8,073 nt of DNA from Roseburia sp. (GCA_017626625.1 JAGAIK010000399.1:1-8073); one strand, 5' to 3'; shown: positions 1-7,035, counted from the stretch's first letter. The notes: a model not told the origin generated them from the letters alone. Made by a program: numbers and translations.

Positions 1-1
1 A

Positions 2-1795
2 ACCGGGGAGAAACTGCCGGAGGGCTATTCTTTCTTTCTGCACTTCGATGGGACAAAGGCAGATATTTATAAATACGGCGAAAAAATTGACATCTATGGC
101 GACGGCATTTACCGGGAGAGCGAGGACTGGTATCTCCCCGGCTACCGGAATTATACCGTATCCGGCAAATGGCAGGGGGCTGACGTTATTCTGATTGCAG
201 CAGAAGACCCTGTACCATATATTGCGGACGGAAGCAATCCTTATTACGGAAACAGCCTTTACTCTATCAGCCGTGAATTTTACCTGCGGCAGAAAAGCCT
301 CCGTGTCTCCCTCTGCTGTCTTGCCGCCGGGTGCTGTTTTTTCTTTCTTTACCTGAAATTCCGCAGGGAAAAACAACAGGCGGATACAACGCTTGCGGCG
401 CTCACCGGAAAGCTCTGGTTTGAGGCAAAGCTGCTGCTGTTGGTTCTTCTCCCACTTTTAGCGGCAGGTGTATCAGATACCCTCTCCGTCTATGAGGAAA
501 GCACAGCAGTGGCATCCGAGCTGGGCGTCATTTATGACAGCTCCTATTACGGCTCCTATTACAGCAGCAGCTATATATGGGAAGTATTGCAGACCTTTCT
601 CAGGAACCTTCGAAACAGCCCTGTATTATTGGTGGTTCTTTTCTGGGTATGCTATCTGTTCGGTAACGATATCCGGAAAAATAAGGACAGTTTCCGCCAC
701 GGTATCTTTGGCAAAATAGCGGAGGCAGTAAAGACCGATGATTTGACCCTCTCTCTGTCCCAAAGGCTTACGACGCCCTCAAAACGCCTGTTTCTGTGTC
801 TTACCGCACTTTGCCTGCTATCAGCTTTTTTGTTTCTCATCTCTCTGCTGTTTGTGTTCCGATACTCAACTATGCTGGTGATATTTGCAATCCTCTGTGC
901 ACTGCTGCTCCTTTTGTCCGTCTGGGCTTACTTCTCCCAGAAAAAGTACCGGAAGCTTGCCCTGGAATTAGAAGAACTGGCGCACAGAATCACTGAAATT
1001 CATGACGGCAGCTACGAAGCCGGAACAACGCTTCCCACAGAGGACTCAGCACTGCGGCAGATGGCACAGCAGTTAGAGGAAATCCGGCAGGGTATGGAAA
1101 CCGCCGTAGAAGAACGCCTGAAAAGCGAGCGCATGAAGGTGGAGCTGGTGGCAAATGTCTCCCACGATATCAAAACGCCGCTGACCTCCATTATCAGCTA
1201 TATCGAGCTTTTAAAACAGGAGGAGAACCTTCCGGAGGAGGTGATGGATTATGTCCGTATTTTAGCGGAAAAAGCGGAACGTCTGAAAAATATGGTACAG
1301 GACATTTTCTCCGTCAGCAAAGCTGCTTCCGGACAGCTTTCCGTGGAACTAGAAGAGTTAGATTTCGGAAGGCTGCTGCACCAGACCTTAGCGGATATGG
1401 ACGAAGAAATCAAAAAAAGTCCTACGGTTCTCCGGGCGGAGATACCGGAGACGCCTGTCATGGTATGCACCGACGGCCAGCGGATGTACCGCGTATTCCA
1501 AAATCTAATCGGAAATGCCTTAAAATACTCCTTAGAAGGCTCAAGAATTTATATTACCCTTAAGGAAGAAGGGGATTTGGCGGTGGCATGTATCCGCAAT
1601 ACCTCCAAAAACGAATTAAACGATGATATCGACTTCACTGCCCGTTTCACCAGAGGGGACGAAAGCCGCACTGACGGCGGCAGCGGTCTTGGGCTTTCCA
1701 TTGCCAGGAGCTTCACCGAGGCATGCGGCGGAACTTTTACCCTGGAAACAGCAGCGGATTTATTTACCGTCAGAATATCCTTTCAACATAGTTAA
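2..1795 (+). CDS. Sensor histidine kinase, multi-pass membrane type (5'-truncated by window edge)
   Basis: The frame is open from the first full codon of the window to TAA at 1793-1795, giving 597 visible residues; the true start lies upstream. Visible residues 1-99 are a soluble, Tyr/Gly-rich, probably extracytoplasmic segment. Hydrophobic segments follow near 100-118, 142-158, 206-222, 263-285 and 290-311, and the loop near 177-192 is rich in Tyr and Ser. The cytoplasmic kinase has an H-box VSHDIKTPLTS with His388 as likely phospho-site, an N-box FQNLIGNALKYS (about 500-510), an F-box-like FTARFTRGD (545-553) and a G2 box GGSGLGLS (559-566). The usual DxGxG G1 box is replaced by RNTSKNELN, a form I associate with many Firmicute VanS-like kinases. 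A partner OmpR-type regulator would be expected upstream, outside the window. The ligand is unknown. A TTG at 440 is not the start, because the frame continues far upstream with sensible protein and a membrane segment. Confidence 0.93.
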   Translation, partial: TGEKLPEGYSFFLHFDGTKADIYKYGEKIDIYGDGIYRESEDWYLPGYRNYTVSGKWQGADVILIAAEDPVPYIADGSNPYYGNSLYSISREFYLRQKSLRVSLCCLAAGCCFFFLYLKFRREKQQADTTLAALTGKLWFEAKLLLLVLLPLLAAGVSDTLSVYEESTAVASELGVIYDSSYYGSYYSSSYIWEVLQTFLRNLRNSPVLLVVLFWVCYLFGNDIRKNKDSFRHGIFGKIAEAVKTDDLTLSLSQRLTTPSKRLFLCLTALCLLSAFLFLISLLFVFRYSTMLVIFAILCALLLLLSVWAYFSQKKYRKLALELEELAHRITEIHDGSYEAGTTLPTEDSALRQMAQQLEEIRQGMETAVEERLKSERMKVELVANVSHDIKTPLTSIISYIELLKQEENLPEEVMDYVRILAEKAERLKNMVQDIFSVSKAASGQLSVELEELDFGRLLHQTLADMDEEIKKSPTVLRAEIPETPVMVCTDGQRMYRVFQNLIGNALKYSLEGSRIYITLKEEGDLAVACIRNTSKNELNDDIDFTARFTRGDESRTDGGSGLGLSIARSFTEACGGTFTLETAADLFTVRISFQHS

Positions 1796-1798
1796 ACC

Positions 1799-1828
1799 AT
1801 GAGAGGACGCCCCACGGTGTCCTCTCAT
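1799..1828. terminator. Bidirectional hairpin between convergent genes
   Basis: A 13-bp stem (1799-1811 with 1816-1828, one G-U pair) closes a four-base loop CCAC. It starts 3 bases after the kinase stop codon and lies 8 bases beyond the stop of the convergent receiver-like gene. The tails are only modestly T-rich (TCTCACATTT on the plus side, GGTTTAACT on the minus side), so it is a plausible shared terminator rather than a textbook one. Confidence 0.65.
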
Positions 1829-1836
1829 TCTCACAT

Positions 1837-2508
1837 TTATACCAATTCTCCCAATCGGGCCGCCGCTTTTTCCGCCTTAAGCAGGCTGGAAGAACCGCCG
1901 CAGCATAAATCTATCAGTCCGTATTCCACTCCGGCTAACCGCTCTTTTTCCTCCTTCGTCTTATTTGTATCATATTCCTTCAGGGTGAACTTTGTCAGCC
2001 GCTTCATGTAACGCACCATTCCCAACTTAGCGTTATCCTGGTTATCAATCTTTTGCTGAATCCCCTGCATCTTTTTCCGGTAGTCCTCCATCTTTGCCCG
2101 GCGTTCTTCATTCTCTTCCCCGCTCTTTACCTTCACCTCATAGTACTCGAAGGCTTCATCTAAGGCAGAGAAAAATTCCATCCTGAAATTCACCGGACGT
2201 AAGAACACACGAAAGACATCTCTTTTGTTGATAAAAAAATGAAGCTGCGCAGCGCTGATATTGGTGGTGTAAATAATGCACACTGTATTGGGATGGGCCC
2301 GGTTGACATAACTAATAATCTGTTCTCCGTTATAGCCCTCCATGGTCAGTCCTGTCACCACAACCTGGTATTCATTTTTCTTTAACAGCGTCGCCGCCTC
2401 CACTCCGTTCTCCGCCGTCTCGATTTCAATATCCCTGTCCTGCATGGCGTCTAAAAATTCCTCAATAATCTCCCTGCGCTTGTTGATAAATAAAAGTTTT
2501 CTCGCCAT
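1837..2508 (-). CDS. Degenerate receiver-domain protein (pseudo-response regulator)
   Basis: This is a 223-residue protein. Residues about 3-125 follow the CheY-like receiver pattern: KLLFIN at strand 1, ENGVEAATLL at helix 2, YQVVVTGLTMEG at strand 3, CIIYTTN at strand 4 and VFLRPVN at strand 5. The key residues are changed: the acidic pair is Asn9-Lys10, the phospho-acceptor Asp position is Gly53, and the conserved Lys is Arg104; only the Thr at 81 remains. It is therefore unlikely to be phosphorylated in the normal way. Residues about 125-190 are highly charged and probably helical or coiled-coil. The end carries LCCGGSSSLL (201-210). No DNA-binding, ANTAR or enzymatic output domain is recognisable. 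The start is well supported by GGAGGGG at 2516-2522, seven bases before ATG. The gene follows amt on the same strand but is separated from it by a terminator and has its own promoter, so a link to nitrogen control rests on position only. Confidence 0.85.
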   Translation of the reverse strand: MARKLLFINKRREIIEEFLDAMQDRDIEIETAENGVEAATLLKKNEYQVVVTGLTMEGYNGEQIISYVNRAHPNTVCIIYTTNISAAQLHFFINKRDVFRVFLRPVNFRMEFFSALDEAFEYYEVKVKSGEENEERRAKMEDYRKKMQGIQQKIDNQDNAKLGMVRYMKRLTKFTLKEYDTNKTKEEKERLAGVEYGLIDLCCGGSSSLLKAEKAAARLGELV

Positions 2509-2602
2509 AACCTTTCCCCTCCATACAGTTTAATTATAATTTCCCTGATTCGAAAAAAATCTCTGCCAGCGGTATGATTTCCCCTGCTGTTTTTCTATCA
2601 AT

Positions 2603-2631
2603 ATTATACCGCAACCTCCGCCTCTTTACAA
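2603..2631 (-). promoter_or_regulatory. Sigma-A type promoter of the receiver-like gene
   Basis: Read on the minus strand, there is a -35 box TTGTAA (2631-2626), a 17-base spacer and a perfect -10 box TATAAT (2608-2603). Transcription would start near 2596, leaving a leader of about 88 bases before the ATG at 2508. The leader includes an imperfect CAGC/GCTG pairing and, a little further on, a run of seven T, but no convincing attenuator. Confidence 0.75.
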
Positions 2632-2670
2632 ATCCTGGTGTAGTGACACATTCACATTTCTCCAAATGCA

Positions 2671-2706
2671 CAGCAAAAAACCCGGATGTCTCCGGGTTTC
2701 TTGCTG
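2671..2706 (-). terminator. Intrinsic terminator downstream of amt
   Basis: The inner stem AAACCCGG/CCGGGTTT (2678-2685 with 2692-2699) has a six-base loop. It is extended by an outer CAGCAA/TTGCTG stem (2671-2676 with 2701-2706) with one mismatch between them. On the minus strand the GC-rich stem runs directly into TTTTTT (2680-2675), the classic Rho-independent form. It lies about 65 bases after the amt stop and separates amt from the receiver-like gene. Confidence 0.85.
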
Positions 2707-2729
2707 TTGATGTATATACTAACTAAGGG

Positions 2730-2762
2730 GATTAGATTTCACCAATCTAATCAAATTAGATT
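2730..2762 (-). repeat. Three-arm inverted repeat in the amt 3' untranslated region
   Basis: The 8-base word ATTAGATT occurs at 2731-2738 and 2755-2762, with its complement AATCTAAT at 2744-2751 between them. The middle arm can pair with the left arm (9 bp counting flanking G/C, five-base loop) or with the right arm (8 bp, three-base loop CAA), but not with both. It begins 7 bases after the amt stop codon and precedes the GC-rich terminator. Its function is unknown; mRNA 3'-end stability is possible. Confidence 0.6.
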
Positions 2763-2769
2763 AGTGCAG

Positions 2770-4518
2770 CTATTCCACGTCCTGCAATGCAGCAACGCCT
2801 TCCTCTCCGGTACGTACCTTCACTACCTGCGCTACATCGTATACGAAAATCTTTCCGTCACCGATGTGTCCTGTGTAAAGGGCTCTCTTGGCAGCTTCCA
2901 CTACCTTCTCTACCGGAATCTTGCTTACGACAACTTCTACTTTTACCTTCGGCAGCAATGTTGCGTCCATCTCAACACCACGATATTTCTCGCCGGCACC
3001 CTTCTGAACGCCACAGCCCATAACCTGTGTTACAGTCATACCTGTTACGCCAAGCTCGTTCATTGCTTTCTTTAAGTGGTCGTATTTTGTCAGTTTTGAA
3101 ATAATAACAACTTTGTAAATGCCTGTGGAAGAAACCGGCATCGCCTCCACCTTGACGGCTGCGTTTTTCTGTGCCTCGGAAGCAGTCTCGTACTCGCTCT
3201 CCCCAAGGTCTGTGTTCTCGTTTACTTCCATGGTCATTGTATTGGAAATATCCATCAGGGCGAAGCCTGCATATGCGGAGCTTAAACCATGCTCGGTAGC
3301 ATCAAGACCGATAATCTCTTCTTCTTCTGTAACACGAAGTCCAACAGTTGCTCTGATGATAACAAATGTAATGGTAATGCAGACAGCCGCCCATGCTCCA
3401 ACGGTAATCACGCCTAATAACTGAAGTCCTAACTGGTGGAAACCGCCGCCGTAGAATAAACCGACTACGCTGTCATTTCCGGGAGCAGATGTGGTTCCAA
3501 ATAAGCCGACTGCAATCGTACCCCAGATACCGTTCATCATATGGACAGCAACGGCACCCACCGGGTCATCCACACGAAGTTTATAATCTAATAACCATAC
3601 GCCAAATACTACCAGTAAACCTGCAACAGCACCGATGATAATTGCACCGAGACAATCCGTTACATCACAGGGAGCTGTGATTGCTACCAAGCCTGCCAGA
3701 GAAGCATTCAGACACATGGATACATCCGGCTTGCCGTATTTTAACCAGGTGAAAACCATACATACAACGGTTGCTACAGCGGGAGCTACGGTTGTTGTAA
3801 GAAGAACGGAACCCAACTGCTCTACGCTGGTACATGCAGCACCGTTAAATCCATACCATCCGAACCAGAGAATAAAGCATCCTAAACATCCAAGGGCTAA
3901 GTTGTGACCCGGAAATGCGTTTACTTTTATAATCTTGCCTGCTTTGTCTTTTGTAAATTTGCCGATACGGGGTCCAAGGAAAGCTGCTCCAATCAATGCG
4001 GAGATACCGCCTACCATATGAATACAGCAGGAACCTGCGAAATCGTGGAAACCAAGCTGCGCTAACCAGCCGCCGCCCCAAATCCAGTGTGCTTCAATCG
4101 GATAAATCAGTGCGGAGATAACTCCGGAATAAATACAATAAGATAAAAATTTGGTACGCTCTGCCATAGCTCCTGATACGATAGTTGCTGTGGTTGCACA
4201 GAATACCAGGTTAAATACAAAGCTCGAAAAATCAAAATCTGCGTAAGCAGTAAAAATATCAAATCCCGGTTTACCGATAAATCCCAGGATATCCTCACCT
4301 AACAGGAGAGAAAAACCGATTAAGATGAACACTACGGTACCGATACAAAAGTCCATCAGGTTTTTCATTAAGATGTTACCTGTATTTTTCGCCCTGGTAA
4401 AGCCTGCCTCCACCATTGCAAAACCAGCCTGCATCCAGAATACCAACGCCGCTCCGATGAGGAACCAGACGCCAAACACATTGTCCGTCACTAACTGCAT
4501 AATTGTTTCTTCTGTCAT
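2770..4518 (-). CDS. amt: Ammonium transporter Amt fused to a C-terminal PII signalling domain
   Basis: This is a 582-residue protein. Residues about 10-415 are an Amt/Mep/Rh ammonium channel with roughly eleven hydrophobic segments. It has the Asp of DFAG (Asp159), twin pore histidines (His167 in CCIHMVGG and His326 in AVAVHMMNG), a pore Phe in WYGFNGA (Phe224), and the typical Amt tail GLDATEHG (404-411). A polar linker follows (about 425-466). Residues about 467-582 are a complete PII (GlnB/GlnK) domain with GVTGMTVTQVMG, LLPKVKVEVVV and YTGHIGDGKIFVYDVA. In GlnB numbering, Gln39 (505), Arg47 (513), Lys58 (524), Lys90 (556) and Arg103 (569) are kept, so ATP/ADP and 2-oxoglutarate binding is plausible. 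Tyr51, the uridylylation site, is Met517. The PII domain presumably gates the pore in the trimer. AGGAGG at 4527-4532 lies eight bases before ATG. Such fusions are known in Clostridia. Confidence 0.96.
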   Translation of the reverse strand: MTEETIMQLVTDNVFGVWFLIGAALVFWMQAGFAMVEAGFTRAKNTGNILMKNLMDFCIGTVVFILIGFSLLLGEDILGFIGKPGFDIFTAYADFDFSSFVFNLVFCATTATIVSGAMAERTKFLSYCIYSGVISALIYPIEAHWIWGGGWLAQLGFHDFAGSCCIHMVGGISALIGAAFLGPRIGKFTKDKAGKIIKVNAFPGHNLALGCLGCFILWFGWYGFNGAACTSVEQLGSVLLTTTVAPAVATVVCMVFTWLKYGKPDVSMCLNASLAGLVAITAPCDVTDCLGAIIIGAVAGLLVVFGVWLLDYKLRVDDPVGAVAVHMMNGIWGTIAVGLFGTTSAPGNDSVVGLFYGGGFHQLGLQLLGVITVGAWAAVCITITFVIIRATVGLRVTEEEEIIGLDATEHGLSSAYAGFALMDISNTMTMEVNENTDLGESEYETASEAQKNAAVKVEAMPVSSTGIYKVVIISKLTKYDHLKKAMNELGVTGMTVTQVMGCGVQKGAGEKYRGVEMDATLLPKVKVEVVVSKIPVEKVVEAAKRALYTGHIGDGKIFVYDVAQVVKVRTGEEGVAALQDVE

Positions 4519-4543
4519 AACGTTATCCTCCTAATATTTCTAT

Positions 4544-4570
4544 CAAGCAGGGCTGCTTTTTCCCTGCTTG
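4544..4570 (-). promoter_or_regulatory. Hairpin just upstream of the amt ribosome binding site
   Basis: A perfect 9-bp stem CAAGCAGGG/CCCTGCTTG (4570-4562 with 4552-4544 on the minus strand) closes a nine-base A-rich loop. No T-run follows, so it is not a terminator. It sits 11 bases before the AGGAGG of amt, close enough to influence ribosome loading or mRNA stability. Confidence 0.6.
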
Positions 4571-4575
4571 CGCGC

Positions 4576-4617
4576 GACCCGCCTGCTGCTCTTGCAGCTA
4601 TCTTCCCCTGGCGGGTC
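4576..4617 (-). promoter_or_regulatory. GC-rich two-tier hairpin in the amt leader
   Basis: An outer 8-bp stem GACCCGCC/GGCGGGTC (4576-4583 with 4610-4617) encloses an inner 5-bp stem GCTGC/GCAGC (4585-4589 with 4594-4598) whose loop reads AAGA on the minus strand. An asymmetric purine-rich bulge (AGGGGAAGATA, minus strand) lies on the 5' side of the inner stem. It is followed by GCGCGC and not by T residues, so a structural or regulatory role is more likely than termination. Confidence 0.6.
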
Positions 4618-4625
4618 TGTGCATA

Positions 4626-4687
4626 AAAACAGCGGCACTTTTCCCTTGTTCCACAGCTTCGTGGTTCAAAAAAAAGCACCGCTTTTT
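4626..4687 (-). terminator. Overlapping, mutually exclusive terminator-like hairpins
   Basis: Structure A is AAAAAGC/GCTTTTT (4687-4681 with 4677-4671, three-base loop) running into a total of eight T on the minus strand. Structure B pairs 4683-4672 with 4642-4631 over 12 bp, encloses a small CCAC/GTGG hairpin, and is followed by GTTTTTATG. The arms of A and B overlap, so only one can form. In B two tandem pairs are U-G and G-U on the minus strand but A-C mismatches on the plus strand, favouring a minus-strand RNA. Either could end glnN transcripts or attenuate amt. Confidence 0.55.
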
Positions 4688-4715
4688 ATATACTTTATTG
4701 ATTTTTTCATCCTCA

Positions 4716-4737
4716 GTCAGGCGGGAAACCGCCTGAC
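4716..4737. terminator. Perfect 9-bp hairpin after glnN (terminator or processing structure)
   Basis: GTCAGGCGG pairs perfectly with CCGCCTGAC around a GAAA loop (plus strand; TTTC on the minus strand). It begins 39 bases after the glnN stop codon. Neither side has an adjacent T-run, so intrinsic termination is uncertain; a 3'-end stabilising structure for the glnN message is an alternative. Confidence 0.45.
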
Positions 4738-4776
4738 AATCTCCCTGTCCGGGATATCTTCCTCATTCCTTAAGGC

Positions 4777-6897
4777 TTATACCTCAAAGATTAAATCGCC
4801 GTAAGAAGGCATCGGCCACATAGCCTTATCCACTAACATCTCAAGCTTATCTACCGGAGCTCTCAGCTCATCCATAGCAGTTTTTACCGTATCTCTGTAG
4901 TATACCGCCTGCTCTCTGCCCTCTTCCATCGCAGCCGCTTTCTCTGTTACCTCCTGCAATTTTACAAGAGCTTTCTTAGAAGCTGCCAGTAAGGAAGATA
5001 CCTCTGTTAAAATTTCGGTCTGAGCGCTGACATCTGCACCACATGCACCCTTTACTGCGGAGATAGACTCTGCAAGTACCGTGGTATATTTGATAACTGC
5101 CGGGATAATCTGTTTGGTGGCAATATCAATCATCGCTTTCGCTTCGATATTAATCTCTTTTGCATAGGTCTCGTACTCGATTTCTACACGGGAGTCTAAC
5201 TCAGCCTTGGTAAATACTTTGAATTTCTCAAATAATGCAACGGCTTTCTCTGTATTTAATGCAGGGATTGCGTCTACCATGGACTTGATGTTCGGCAAAC
5301 CGCGTTTTTCTGCCTCAGCCACCCACTCATCGGAATAACCGTTTCCGTTGAATACGATTCTCTGATGCTCGGTTGCATATTTCTTAATCAAATCATGTAC
5401 TGCCATATCGAAGTCATCTGCTTTTTCAAGGATATCACATGCCTCTGCAAATGCCTCTGCAACGATGGTATTTAATACAACGTTCGGCTGTGCGATAGAG
5501 TCCTGGGAACCTACCATACGGAACTCGAATTTATTTCCGGTAAATGCGAAAGGTGAAGTTCTGTTTCTGTCGGTAGCGTCCTTCATGAAGTCCGGTAAGG
5601 TCTTAACGCCAGTCTCTAATTTCTGTCCGGAAAGGCTGTGGGTTGCAGCTCCGGTATCAATTAACTGTGTCAGCACATCCTGCAACTGCTCGCCAAGATA
5701 GATGGAAATAATGGCAGGCGGTGCCTCGTTCGCTCCTAATCTGTGGTCGTTTCCGACGTCTGCTGCGGACTCTCTTAAGAGGTCTGCGTGGGTATCCACT
5801 GCCTTTAAGATACAGGTCAGTACCAGTAAGAACTGTACATTCTCGTGAGGTGTGGTGCCCGGATCTAATAAGTTAATGCCGTCATCTGTTGTGATAGACC
5901 AGTTGTTGTGTTTACCGGAACCGTTGACACCTGCAAATGGTTTCTCATGAAGTAAGCACTGTAAACCGTGGCGTCCGGCAACTTTCTTTAAAGTCTCCAT
6001 AACAAGCTGGTTGTGGTCCACAGCGATGTTTGCCTCTGCGTAAATCGGCGCTAACTCGTGCTGTGCCGGAGCGACCTCGTTGTGCTGGGTTTTGGCGGTA
6101 ACGCCTAATTTCCAAAGCTCCTCGTTGACATCCTTCATGAAAGAAGCAATTCTCTCACGGATAGCTCCGAAGTAATGATCCTCCATCTCCTGGCCTTTCG
6201 GAGGCATTGCTCCGAATAAGGTACGTCCGGTGAAGATTAAGTCTTTTCTCTGTAAATATTTTTCTCTGTCTACGATGAAGTACTCCTGCTCCGGTCCAAC
6301 GGACGGGGTTACTTTCTTAGAGGTTGTATTTCCAAATAATTTTAATAAGCGAAGCGCCTGCTCGTTGATGGCTTCCATGGAACGAAGCAGCGGTGTTTTC
6401 TGGTCAAGAGCCTCTCCTGTGTAGGAACAGAAAGCGGTAGGAATGCAAAGTGTTGCGCCTGCTGCGTCCTGTCTGACGAATGCCGGGGAGGTACAATCCC
6501 ATGCGGTATATCCTCTCGCCTCAAAGGTTGCTCTTAAACCACCGGATGGGAAAGAAGATGCGTCCGGTTCACCTTTGATTAACTCTTTTCCGGAAAAGCT
6601 CATTAACACTTTGCCGTTCTCCATGGGAGCGGTGATAAAAGAGTCATGCTTCTCTGCGGTCACGCCGGTTAATGGCTGGAACCAGTGGGTGTAATGAGTT
6701 GCGCCTTTTTCGATTGCCCATTCTTTCATCTCATGTGCAACCACATCAGCGGTCTCTAAATCTAACTCTTTGCCCTCCTGAATGACTTCTTTGAGTTTCT
6801 TGTAAACTTTCTTCGGGAGACGTGCCTGCATGACTGCGTCATTGAATACATTCTCACCAAAAATTTCTGCTACATTAAGGTATCCTGTTTCACTCAT
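4777..6897 (-). CDS. glnN: Type III glutamine synthetase (GSIII)
   Basis: This cytoplasmic enzyme makes glutamine from glutamate, ammonium and ATP. Its 706 residues match the large GSIII family (about 700 residues, versus about 450 for GSI). The GSIII-specific N-terminal region covers about 1-190. The catalytic region carries [13 protein letters not shown] (198-210), [21 protein letters not shown] (270-290), [13 protein letters not shown] (323-335), [16 protein letters not shown] (445-460) and [20 protein letters not shown] (467-486). A GSIII-type helical C-terminal region follows to the end at 706. The start is supported by AAAGGA (6911-6906) eight bases before ATG. There are no frameshifts or missing motifs. 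It lies upstream of amt-PII on the same strand, a classic ammonium assimilation pairing. The gene is probably controlled at its leader, where a terminator and a small ORF occur. GSIII lacks the adenylylation control known for enteric GSI. Confidence 0.97.
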   Translation of the reverse strand: MSETGYLNVAEIFGENVFNDAVMQARLPKKVYKKLKEVIQEGKELDLETADVVAHEMKEWAIEKGATHYTHWFQPLTGVTAEKHDSFITAPMENGKVLMSFSGKELIKGEPDASSFPSGGLRATFEARGYTAWDCTSPAFVRQDAAGATLCIPTAFCSYTGEALDQKTPLLRSMEAINEQALRLLKLFGNTTSKKVTPSVGPEQEYFIVDREKYLQRKDLIFTGRTLFGAMPPKGQEMEDHYFGAIRERIASFMKDVNEELWKLGVTAKTQHNEVAPAQHELAPIYAEANIAVDHNQLVMETLKKVAGRHGLQCLLHEKPFAGVNGSGKHNNWSITTDDGINLLDPGTTPHENVQFLLVLTCILKAVDTHADLLRESAADVGNDHRLGANEAPPAIISIYLGEQLQDVLTQLIDTGAATHSLSGQKLETGVKTLPDFMKDATDRNRTSPFAFTGNKFEFRMVGSQDSIAQPNVVLNTIVAEAFAEACDILEKADDFDMAVHDLIKKYATEHQRIVFNGNGYSDEWVAEAEKRGLPNIKSMVDAIPALNTEKAVALFEKFKVFTKAELDSRVEIEYETYAKEINIEAKAMIDIATKQIIPAVIKYTTVLAESISAVKGACGADVSAQTEILTEVSSLLAASKKALVKLQEVTEKAAAMEEGREQAVYYRDTVKTAMDELRAPVDKLEMLVDKAMWPMPSYGDLIFEV

Positions 6898-6900
6898 ATG

Positions 6901-7035
6901 CTACATCCTTTCTTTTTCACAATCATAATCCCCTTGCGATTTTGATTTGCTTATTCTTTCCAATGCTTTTTCAGAGATTTGCTTTGATTTTACTAAAAAA
7001 GGGCATTCCAAGCCTCTTGGAACACCCTTGTTCAT
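6901..7035 (-). CDS. Possible 44-residue leader ORF upstream of glnN
   Basis: An ATG at 7035-7033 opens 44 codons that stop at TAG (6903-6901), only 3 bases before the glnN ATG, and the glnN ribosome binding site lies within the last codons. The peptide begins MNKGVPRGLECPFLVKSKQ and ends in a charged Lys/Ser/Glu-rich tail; I recognise no family. Its own ribosome binding site is poor (GAAGAG directly against the ATG). Codons 3-13 coincide with a strong intrinsic terminator, so the ORF may be regulatory, with ribosome movement affecting the hairpin. It could equally be a chance open frame; an extension to a TTG at 7089 is unlikely because that overlaps the presumed promoter. Confidence 0.35.
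   Translation of the reverse strand: MNKGVPRGLECPFLVKSKQISEKALERISKSKSQGDYDCEKERM
6995..7029 (-). terminator. Intrinsic terminator in the glnN leader (possible attenuator)
   Basis: On the minus strand, 7029-7016 pairs with 7012-6999 over 14 bp (including a tandem U-G/G-U) around the loop AGG, and the stem runs into TTTTTT (7000-6995). On the plus strand the tandem wobble becomes two C-A mismatches and there is no T-run, so the element is oriented towards glnN. It lies 155 bases after the aldolase stop and about 100 bases before the glnN start. It therefore acts either as a distant aldolase terminator or as an attenuator of glnN. Confidence 0.8.

Larger units (their letters stand above)
4519..4776 (-). 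promoter_or_regulatory. Structured spacer / leader between glnN and amt
   Basis: These 258 bases hold no credible gene. In transcription order they contain a perfect 9-bp hairpin, a small A/T hairpin with a T-run that competes with a longer 12-bp stem also ending in T5, a branched GC-rich hairpin, and a 9-bp hairpin 11 bases upstream of the amt ribosome binding site. Each is listed separately. A weak TATATA (minus strand, about 4692-4687) precedes the T-run hairpin, but no good -35 box matches it, so the amt promoter is not resolved. I do not recognise a known riboswitch class, and the loops do not fit the paired hexanucleotide ANTAR-target pattern. Confidence 0.6.

Noticed and set aside
440..1795. 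Starting the kinase at the TTG at 440
   Set aside because: The frame stays open to the window edge and encodes a credible sensor segment and a further membrane span upstream, so the gene is truncated by the window, not started here.
1799..2011. 70-codon plus-strand frame after the kinase
   Set aside because: It starts inside the terminator hairpin and is antisense to the receiver-like gene.
2510..2602. Attenuator in the leader of the receiver-like gene
   Set aside because: A CAGC/GCTG pairing and a T7 run are present, but the run is separated from the stem by several bases and the stem is weak.
2686..3424. Plus-strand open frames of 129, 78 and 101 codons opposite amt-PII
   Set aside because: They lie antisense to a well-conserved coding region, lack ribosome binding sites and have low-complexity Cys/His/Leu/Ser-rich translations typical of shadow frames.
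4519..4776. ANTAR-target tandem hairpins in the amt leader
   Set aside because: ANTAR targets are paired stems with six-base loops having A at position 1 and G at position 4. The loops here (TTTC, GAAGCT, AAGA, a nine-base loop) do not fit.
5465..6694. Plus-strand open frames opposite glnN
   Set aside because: Antisense shadows of an intact GSIII gene with no supporting start signals or recognisable domains.
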